From Ostrinia nubilalis (taxonomy: Eukaryota; Arthropoda; Insecta; Lepidoptera; Crambidae), in contig NC_087117.1 of assembly GCF_963855985.1 (NCBI RefSeq), positions 6,583,001 to 6,647,000 on the forward strand: a stretch of 64,000 nucleotides of DNA, given 5' to 3'. Shown here piece after piece: positions 56,854 through 64,000 of the stretch. The position numbers and the translations under genes were made by a program. The notes beneath the pieces are model-generated. The model saw nothing but the letters and a program-made list of their open reading frames with translations, did not search any database and was not told the DNA's origin. Position 1 is the stretch's first letter. Each line of letters opens with the position of its first letter.

Positions 56854-57290
56854 GTAGGACGTAGTTCTAGGAGTTGTCCAGAGATGGCGCTGTACACAGC
56901 CGCCTAATGAAGTAATTCTAGGAGTTATCCAGAGATGCCGTTAGGAATCTCAATGTGTCGTGCACGGCGCACTGGCGGGACGTCAAGACGCAGTTGCAGG
57001 AAAACCCTGCTGCGCCGGTCTACTCGGCTGCTTCACAGGTGAGTTGATGACGATGTAGTTCTAGGAGTTGTCCAGAGATGGCGCTAGAGAGAGAGATGCC
57101 ACATGGACGCCTCGCAAGTGAGTGGATGATGATGACCTAACCTAAATGACGATGTAGTACTAGACGTTAACCAGAGATGGCGTTAGGTATCTTTCATACA
57201 CATCTCCAGTAGAACTCTCCTGAGCCGGTCTACTATGCTGCTTCGCAAGTGAGTTGATGACGATGTAGTTTAAGAAAGTTATCCAGAGAT
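56854..57290 (+). repeat. Partial exon 13 copies with donors
   Basis: A copy of the last 90 nt of exon 13 (from CGTGTCGTGCACGGCGCACT to GCTTCACAG|GTGAGT) lies at 56955-57039. A decayed third copy (CCGGTCTACTATGCTGCTTC then GCAA|GTGAGT) is at 57220-57250, and CGCCTCGCAAGTGAGT at 57108. Each is followed by GTAGTTCTAGGAGTTGTCCA or a variant and AGAGATGGCG, copied from the start of the true intron. Confidence 0.9.
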
Positions 57291-57484
57291 GGCGTTGTAA
57301 TGTGTGTGCATCGCGATATTGCTTTTTTAAGCAGTATTTGATGCAATAAAATAATAAAGTTAATTGTGTAATTTGGTTATCTCTAAACATTATTACTTCC
57401 CGCACTTACTGTGGTCGATAATATTATTCTGACTTTTACTGTGAGCTGTGTTAATGGCTTCATTCGTTCATGTTTTTCTCACAG

Positions 57485-57651
57485 ATGGAGCGAGAATTCC
57501 GCGATTACCAGCGCGACAAGCAAAGCGCGGCCAAGACGGCGCTCAGACAACTTCTACTGGAGACGCGATCGCTCACGCACAAGTCGCACGCCGCCGTGCG
57601 CGAGGCAGGATCTATGCAGCACGTGCACGACGCGCTCAGGCACGACGCCAG
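57485..57651 (+). CDS. TCERG1: TCERG1 exon 14: end of FF5 and most of FF6
   Basis: The exon encodes MEREFRDYQRDKQSAAKTAL, RQLLLETRSLTHKSHAAVRE and AGSMQHVHDALRHDAR. EREFRDY closes FF5; TALRQLLLET to VHDALRHDAR is FF6. FF6 lacks the usual Trp, as in the vertebrate protein. Acceptor GTTTTTCTCACAG is strong; the donor CAG|GTCAGT leaves AG, joined to G of exon 15 to give Arg. Confidence 0.95.
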
Positions 57652-59678
57652 GTCAGTCTACCTTAAGAGCAGAAAGTAGAAAAACATATCTGTTTTCCCT
57701 TCCCCCAGGATCAAGTCAACGCCTTTGACCAGACACCTTTCACCTGATCAAACTTCTCCCCCTGGATCAACACCCTCCTAGGATCAGCCTACCCCTAAAT
57801 CAGACCCCCTAGATCAAATTCCCCCTATAGACTTGACTGCCCTTCCTGGATCAGAATGACCTGACCTACTTACTCTCTGATTAGACCCCCTGGAACAAAC
57901 TGCCCGGATTAGACTACCCGCTAGGTCACTAGGTGTAACACTAGGTCAGTCCCATAGTGGCCAAGACACGGCGCTCAGACAACTTCTACTCGAGACGCGT
58001 TCACTTACCCACAAGTCGCACGCCGCCGTGCGCGAGGCGGGCTCCATGCAGCACGTGCACGACGCGCTCAGGCACGACGCCAGGTTAGTGTGCCTTATCT
58101 TTCGATCTGAAGGGTCTAAAAGCAGAAAAAATACTGATTCCACCTGGATCAAGCCAAAACCCGTGATTAGACTCCTCCCTCCGATCAGAATTCTTCTCCC
58201 AGATCAGATTTCCCCTTCTGGATTAGACTCCCCTCTGGATCAGATTTCCCCTTCTGGATTAGACTCCCCTCTGGATCAGATTTCCCCTTCTGGATTAGAC
58301 TCTCCTCTGGATCAGATTACCCCCTGGATCCGAAATGGATCCGACTACGTCCTGGATCAGGTTCCTCCCTGATTCCCCTCCAATAAGACCCCCCCCAGAT
58401 CAGACCCTTCCTGGATCAGACTCCTTCCTCTGATCAGACTCCTTCCTCTGATCAATCTCCTCCCCCTGATGAGACTCCTTCCCCCATGATGAATACTCCC
58501 TAGATCAGACCCTTCCTGAATCAGACTCCCCTCCTAGATCAGATTAATCCCCCTTAAATGGGATGTGACTGCCGCCCTTTTAAATCAGCACTCCTTCCCC
58601 TGAGCTAGAGATAAGCTATGTACGTATCACATTATTCACTAAGTCAGTCGCACAGTAGGTACTAATGCCCGTTTTCACCATCAATCCCTAATTTTAAGTG
58701 ACCCCTATGGTAACAAATAACAGGAATTTTGGTTACATAGGGGTCACTTAAAAATTTGGGATTGATGGTGAAAACGGGCATAAGACACTGGATCAGGATA
58801 GGAAGTCTATTAGCAATAGGGTAGTCCCTCAAAACCTTGCTTGAGCAAGACACTAGGTCAGTAGCATAGAAGCCAAGACGGCGCTCAGACAACTGTTACT
58901 CGAGACGCGCTCACTCACGCACAAGTCGCACGCCGCCGTGCGCGAAGCAGGATCCATGCAGCACGTGCACGACGCGCTCAGGCACGACGCCAGGTCAGTA
59001 TGCCTCTATCTTAAGTGTAGAATGGAGTTCTCCCCCCTAATCACGCTTCCGTCCAAGATTAGATCCCTCCTGGATTAGACTCCCATCTGAATCAAACTGC
59101 GCTCCCTGGATAAGGCTCCCCTCGGATCAGTCTCCACGGATCAGATTAACCCCCCAGATCAGACGCCCCCCCTGAACCAGACTATCCCTTTTAGACCAGA
59201 CTCTCCCTGAATCAGGCTACGTCTCCTAGATCAGACTCCTTGAATCAGACTACGTGTCCTAGATCAGACTCCCCCTAAATCAGACTATTCCTCCTAGACC
59301 AGACTCACCCTGGACCAGGCTACCCTCTTGGATCAGATTCCCTGGATCAGATTCGAATTCTTCCCTGTGATCAGACTTCACCCTTGGATCAGAATACTTC
59401 TCTTAGATCAGACTCCCTCTGAAACAGATTACCCCTCCTAGATCAGACTCCCCCCTAATCAGACTCCTAGATCATACCCCCCCTGATTCCCCTCCTGAAT
59501 AAGAAACCCCTTCCAGATCATTTTTTTTTATTTCACCTACTTCTTCTTGTCGTGTCGACAACAAATTTACAAAGTGTCAGCTCAAAACTCCGCCACAAGA
59601 GTGGCGTTGTCAGTAGCACTCATCAAATCCTGAGTGCAGTTGCTTTTTTCACCTGCTAATCACTACATCTACCCGCAG
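57652..59678 (+). repeat. Two further exon 14 copies and a GATCAGACTCC minisatellite
   Basis: Copies of the last 120-130 nt of exon 14 end in GCCAG|GTTAGT at 58085 and GCCAG|GTCAGT at 58994. Both retain the coding sense, and begin within GGCCAAGACGGCGCTCAGAC, so no acceptor is included. The spacers at 57700-57940, 58140-58560 and 59030-59520 are a degenerate (CTGGATCAGACTCCC)n minisatellite, with a perfect 36-bp triple repeat at 58195-58310. A foldback MITE with TAA borders (TGCCCGTTTTCACCATCAAT) is at 58669-58781. A LINE-like fragment, TCTTGTCGTGTCGACAACA, is at 59520-59640, related in reverse to 1925-2030. Confidence 0.9.
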
Positions 59679-59808
59679 GTACACAGCGCTGGACCACATT
59701 CCGGACGAGCGGACCGCCATGATCACGAGCTACCTGGAGGAGCTGGAGAAGAAGGGCCCGCCGCCGCCGCCCACCGCCACCGAGCCCAGCCGCCGCGCCA
59801 AGCAGTGA
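59679..59808 (+). CDS. TCERG1: TCERG1 exon 15: terminal exon
   Basis: The exon encodes YTALDHIPDERTAMITSYLE, ELEKKGPPPPPTATEPSRRA KQ and stop TGA at 59806-59808. LDHIPDERTAMITSYLEELEKKGPPPPPTA.EP.RR is the characteristic C-terminus of TCERG1 proteins and includes the end of FF6. Acceptor TCTACCCGCAG is strong and the phase fits exon 14. I saw no AATAAA in the plus strand between here and the window end, so the 3' end of the transcript is not defined. Confidence 0.95.
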
Positions 59809-60059
59809 CGCGTGTGAGTCACTGTGACGTAGGACTAGCTAGACATTCTATAGGAATAATGGGCCAATCAAAAGAGAGATGCTGAGTAAACCGCGCCAAA
59901 CAGTGAGGTATGTGAGTCAAGTAGAACTTCAACTCACTCGCATTTTAGAACAAGCAATGAGTGACGTAGGACTAGACATTCTATAGGAATAATGGCCAAT
60001 CAAAAGAGATATGCTGAGTAAACCGCTCCAAGCAGTGACGCATGTGTTTCACGCAGGAG

Positions 60060-60273
60060 TAAAGTCCGGTCGCCGAGCAGATAGAATTTAGTGCAATGAC
60101 CCCAAGCTACCCACCCTTATCGCTCGCGCGTAATTATGTTGCTATCGCGCTCGCACACTCACTGCGGGCGCCCGTCGCACAGTCGCGACAGCAATGTAAT
60201 CACGCGCGAGCGATAAGGATGGGTAGCTTGGGGTCATTGGACAAAATTCTACGAGCTCAGGGACCAGGCTTTA
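60060..60273. mobile_element. Foldback MITE family A, part of the duplicated unit
   Basis: Full palindrome; copies at 62466-62679 and 63224-63435 stand at the same distance before terminal-exon copies and end with the same flank (CTATACTCGACCAAAGTGTG), so they were multiplied together with the exon. Confidence 0.88.
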
Positions 60274-60439
60274 ACTATACTCGTCCAAAGTGTGTTTTAT
60301 GGTCGGCAGCGAGTCTTTTAGTTACTAAAGGCGAGTTGCTCTACTAAATTACTTGACTAGTGCGAGCTATATTTAACTGCGCACCTGGCAGCCGTGACGT
60401 CACATGTGTCCAGGTAAGTGGTAAGAAGTCGCATCCCAG

Positions 60440-60572
60440 CCAGTACACAGCGCTGGACCACATTCCCGACGAGCGGACCGCCATGATCACGAGCTACCTG
60501 GAGGAGCTGGAGAAGAAGGGCCCGCCGCCGCCGCCCACCGCCACCGAGCCCAGCCGCCGCGCCAAGCAGTGA
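60440..60572 (+). CDS. Terminal exon copy 2
   Basis: An intact copy of the last TCERG1 coding exon, from TACACAGCGCTGGACCAC at 60444 to TGA at 60570-60572, encoding the same 42-residue C-terminus. The original G after the acceptor is missing, but splicing at CATCCCAG|C (60439) adds Ser-Gln and restores the frame from exon 14. A consensus donor CAG|GTAAGT lies 26 bp upstream (60414). It could serve as an alternative last exon; equally it may be an unused duplicate. Confidence 0.7.
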
Positions 60573-61000
60573 CGCGTGTGAGTCACGTAGATAGACTTCC
60601 TACAGGAATAATGACCTCAGCAACATCAGAGGCATACATAGTAACATAGAGGCAATTACTGTAGATATACATACTACTACCGAGCCCAGCCGCCGCGCCA
60701 AGCAGTGACGCGTGTGAGTCACGTAGATAGACTTCCTACAGGAATAATGGCCGCAGTAACATCAGAGGCATACATAGTAACATAGAGGCAACTACTGTAG
60801 ATATACCGCCACCGAGCCCAGCCGCCGCGCCAAGCAGTGACGCGTGTGAGTCACGTAGCTAGACATCCTACAGGAATAATGGCCAATCAACAGTAGACAT
60901 TCTATAGGAATAATGGCCAATCAACAGTAGACATTCCATAGGAATAATGGCCAATCAACAGTAGACATTCCATAGGAATAATGGCCAATCAACAGGCATG
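60573..61000 (+). repeat. C-terminal tail fragments and 34-bp tandem repeat
   Basis: Two fragments (60681 and 60808, 127 bp apart) hold only the last codons (ACCGAGCCCAGCCGCCGCGC to TGA) with GCGTGTGAGTCACGTAGATAGA. At 60872-60991 a 34-bp unit, AGACATTCTATAGGAATAAT plus GGCCAATCAACAGT, is repeated four times. Confidence 0.85.
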
Positions 61001-61777
61001 CTGACATACCATGAGATATGCTGAGTAAACCATTCCAAGCAGTGACGCATGTGACTGACTGTGACGTAGGACTACACTTGATTACTTACACAACCCTGAC
61101 GCTTGAAGCAGTTGTCACTGCTTCAAGCATCAGCACATTATGTCTAATGTGAGCAGACGATAAGTGAGAGACAGAGACATCTTACCAACTAAGCTTCTTT
61201 TTACTCGGTCACTGAACGGAACGCTCCATTCGCACATCGCGAACTAGTACAATCGGTCAAATGAACTAGTTCGTTCTACTAGTACTGTTAGTTCATTTTA
61301 GTACCGGATTTTATTAGATCGAACGAAAAAAGTACTTTTTTGCTATGAACTTGTACAATATCGCATAATACTCGTGACAGTCAGAGTCAAATCAAATCCA
61401 TCTCGCTCGCGCGCGCATGTCACTAATCTCGCGTCTCGCTCAGATACTCGTAAACTTAGTAGCGAAACGTGTCCGAACATCAAAAATTTAGTTGAGTAGC
61501 TTACTAAATCATTTAGTCGACTCAATCCATTGTTTTGTTTTGAAAGGCGAGTAGCACTACGCAAACCAGGCTGTTTAGTCAAGTTCATACAAAAACCACT
61601 AATTACTTGTAACTATACTCGACCAAAGTGTGTTTTTTGGTCGGCAGCGAGTCTTTTAGTTACTAAAGGCGAGTTGCTCTACTAAATTACTCGACTAGTC
61701 CGAGCTATATTTAACTGCGCACCTGGCAGCCGTGACGTCACATGTGTTCAGGTAAGTGGTAAGAAGTCGCATCCCAG

Positions 61778-61910
61778 CCAGTACACAGCGCTCGAGCACA
61801 TTCCCGACGAGCGGACCGCCATGATCACGAGCTACCTGGAGGAGCTGGAGAAGAAGGGCCCGCCGCCGCCGCCCACCGCCACCGAGCCCAGCCGCCGCGC
61901 CAAGCAGTGA
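61778..61910 (+). CDS. Terminal exon copy 3
   Basis: Same arrangement as copy 2, with stop at 61908-61910. GAC to GAG changes one residue (LDHIPDE to LEHIPDE). The preceding unit lacks the family A MITE; a unique stretch at 61080-61600 stands in its place. Confidence 0.68.
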
Positions 61911-61967
61911 CGCGTGTGAGTCACGTAGATAGACATCCTACAGGAATAATGGCCAATCAATAGGTGG

Positions 61968-62125
61968 TTCCTATTGGCCGATGGGGCAGCAAGGTTCTGG
62001 AGTGGAGGCCACTTACCGGAAAACTCAGCGTAGGACGTCCAACCAACCGGCCATCATGCAAATGATTGGGGGAGGCCTATGTTCAGCAGTGGACGTCCTA
62101 TGGCTGAAATATGATGATGATGAAC
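61968..62125 (-). repeat. LINE tail fragment, reverse orientation
   Basis: GGCAGCAAGGTTCTGGAGTG, ATGATTGGGGGAGGCCTATG and AGCAGTGGACGTCCTATGGC are the reverse of the family at 31239. It ends in an ATGATGATGA tract. Confidence 0.75.
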
Positions 62126-62845
62126 AGGCACCGGGAGATATGCTGAGTAACTGCTACTGAGCCCAGCCGCCGCGCTAAGCAGTGACGCGTGTGAGTGGCT
62201 GTGACGTAGGACTAGACATTCTATAGGAATAATGGCCAATCAACAGGCATGATGACATACCAAGAGTTGCTGAGTAACTGCTACTGCTACGTCACGAGTT
62301 TTTTTATGAGTTTTTTAGATAAATAGAACTAGGGCATGCAGATTTTAGATTCCCGGCACTAGCAGGTCTGCTCATCTCCTTGAGTGAGTAGGCATCGAAA
62401 ACAAAAGAAAACACGCGCGGCGTGCTCTCCTGGGATGATTAATCTACAAGGCAGTCACGAGTGAGTAAAGCCTGGTCCCTGAGCTCGTAGAATTTTGTCC
62501 AATGACCCCAAGCTACCCATCCTTATCGCTCGCGCGTAATTATGTTGCAATCGCGCTCGCACACTCACTGCGGGCGCCCGTCGCACAGTCGCGACAGAAA
62601 TATAATTACGCGCGAGCGATAAGGATGGGTAGCTTGGGGTCATTGGACGAAATCCTACGTGCTCACGGACCAGGCTTTAACTATACTCGACCAAAGTGTG
62701 TTTTTTGGTCGGCAGCGAGTCTTTTAGTTACTAAAGGCGAGTTGCTCTACTAAATTACTTGACTAGTCCGAGCTATATTTAACTGCGCACCTGGCAGCTG
62801 TGACGTCACATGTGTCCAGGTAAGTGGTAGGAAGTCGCATCCCAG

Positions 62846-62978
62846 CCAGTACACAGCGCTGGACCACATTCCGGACGAGCGGACCGCCATGATCACGAGC
62901 TACCTGGAGGAGCTGGAGAAGAAGGGCCCGCCGCCGCCGCCCACCGCCACCGAGCCCAGCCGCCGCGCCAAGCAGTGA
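62846..62978 (+). CDS. Terminal exon copy 4
   Basis: Intact copy with stop at 62976-62978, encoding LDHIPDE as in the primary exon, preceded by the family A MITE and the donor-like CAGGTAAGTGG at 62818. In frame with exon 14 if spliced at CCCAG|C. Confidence 0.68.
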
Positions 62979-63603
62979 CGCGTGTGAGTCACGTAGATAG
63001 ACTTCCTACAGGAATAATGGACAATCAAAAGGGATATGCTGAGTAAACCGCTCCAAACAGTAACGCATTTGACTGACTGTGACGTAGGACTACAACTCAC
63101 CCGGCATTTTAGGACAAGCAATGAGTGACGTAGGACTAGACATTCTATAGGAATAATGGCCAATCAAAAGAGATATGCTGAGTAAACCGCGCCAAGCAGT
63201 GACGCATGTGTTTCACGCAGGAGTAAAGTCCGGTCGCCGAGCAGATAGAATTTAGTGCAATGACCCCAAGCTACCCATCCTTATCGCTCGCGCGTAAATG
63301 TTGCTGTCGCGCTCGCACACTCACTGCGGGCGCCCGTCGCACAGTCGCTACAGCAATATAATCACGCGCGAGCGATAAGGATGGGTAGCTTGGGGTCATT
63401 GGACGGGATTCTACGTGCTCACGGACCAGGCTTTAACTATACTCGACCAAAGTGTGTTTTTTGGTCGGCAGCGAGTCTTTTAGTTACTAAAGGCGAGTTG
63501 CTCTACTAAATTACTTGACTAGTCCGAACTAGACTTAACTGCGCACCTGGCAGCAGTGACGTCACATATGTATCCAGGTAAGTGGTAAGAAGTCGCATCC
63601 CAG

Positions 63604-63736
63604 CCAGTACACAGCGCTGGAGCACATTCCGGACGAGCGGACCGCCATGATCACGAGCTACCTGGAGGAGCTGGAGAAGAAGGGCCCGCCGCCGCCGCCC
63701 ACCGCCACCGAGCCCAGCCGCCGCGCCAAGCAGTGA
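63604..63736 (+). CDS. Terminal exon copy 5
   Basis: Intact copy with stop at 63734-63736, carrying the LEH variant also seen in copy 3. Followed by two further C-terminal tail fragments (63841 and 63975), the last cut by the window end. Confidence 0.68.
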
Positions 63737-64000
63737 CGCGTGTGAGTCACGTAGATAGACATCCCACAGGAATAATGGCCACAGTAACATCAGAGGCATA
63801 CATAGTAACATAGAGGCAACTACTGTAGATATACTACTACCGAGCCCAGCCGCCGCGCCAAGCAGTGACGCGTGTGAGTCACGTAGGTAGACGTCCTACA
63901 GGAATAATGGCCGCAGTAACATCAGAGGCATACATAGTAACATAGAGGCAACTACTGTAGATATACTACTACCGAGCCCAGCCGCCGCGCCTAGCAGTGA

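Larger units (their letters stand above)
717..59808 (+). other. TCERG1: TCERG1 (CA150) orthologue, 3' part of gene, 14 constitutive exons
   Basis: This span is the visible part of a gene for transcription elongation regulator 1, a nuclear protein whose WW domains bind splicing factors and whose FF domains bind the phosphorylated RNA polymerase II tail. Exons (717-975, 10638-10782, 13259-13376, 14431-14558, 16337-16429, 17507-17625, 19010-19160, 31025-31223, 32348-32463, 49159-49362, 55496-55618, 56689-56853, 57485-57651, 59679-59808) all have GT/AG borders. Their phases fit without exception, and the total of 2117 nt leaves 705 codons including the stop after a 2-nt split codon. Domain order WW, FF1-FF6 and the proline-rich C-terminal end match the vertebrate protein, which is about 1100 residues long. 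The N-terminal part is therefore outside the window. Family assignment is from recalled family features, not a search. Confidence 0.93.

Noticed and set aside
2731..63435. Repeated short frames beginning MTPSYPSLSLARNYVAVA at many places
   Set aside because: They lie exactly within the family A foldback MITE on either strand and follow its palindrome; no protein is implied.
59679..63736. Terminal exon copies as separate TCERG1 genes
   Set aside because: Only the last exon is copied; no upstream FF exons accompany the copies.

Overview
This window is eukaryotic nuclear DNA, almost certainly from a lepidopteran (moth or butterfly). It has GT-AG introns, dense foldback MITEs, Helitron-like ends finishing in GTCAGCTAGT, a tRNA-derived SINE, and LINE tails carrying the phrase GGACGTCCACTGCTGAACAT that is common in moth and butterfly genomes. 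No prokaryotic gene, CRISPR array or rRNA was seen.

One plus-strand gene spans the window: the orthologue of human TCERG1 (CA150), a nuclear WW/FF-domain protein that links RNA polymerase II elongation to splicing. Fourteen exons can be placed from 717 to 59808. Their summed length keeps one open frame, about 704 residues after the partial first codon. The 5' end of the gene (upstream WW domains and the start codon) lies left of the window. Exons 1-2 hold the last WW domain, exons 4-8 hold FF1-FF3, and exons 12-15 hold FF4-FF6. An additional exon at 36281-36676 is spliceable in frame after exon 9 and ends in its own stop and polyA signal, so a short isoform lacking FF4-FF6 is predicted.

The most unusual feature is how the exons have been copied. 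Exons 3, 4, 11, 13 and 14 are each followed, inside the downstream intron, by tandem copies of their own 3' end together with the 5' splice site, but without the matching 3' splice site. There are about 3 donor-bearing copies of exon 3, 11 donors for exon 4, 19 for exon 11, and 3 each for exons 13 and 14. The terminal exon exists in five full-length copies, all with intact frame and stop, plus several tail fragments running off the right edge. An older, divergent copy of the exon before the WW domain sits at about 2461-2619.

Layout: 1-10.6 kb intron 1 (MITEs, exon 1 copy); 10.6-19.2 kb exons 2-7 with the exon 3 and exon 4 arrays; 19.2-31.0 kb an AT-rich 11.9-kb intron with a 1-kb foldback, a cluster of T-arm-like hairpins and a TATA-bearing GC-rich block; 31.0-36.7 kb exons 8-10; 36.7-49.1 kb a repeat-rich intron with a three-level nested transposon, a Helitron and a cluster of TATCGATA palindromes; 49.1-55.1 kb exon 11 and its array; 55.5-59.8 kb exons 12-15; 59.8-64 kb duplicated terminal exons. 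All calls rest on reading the sequence; no alignment or transcript data were available.
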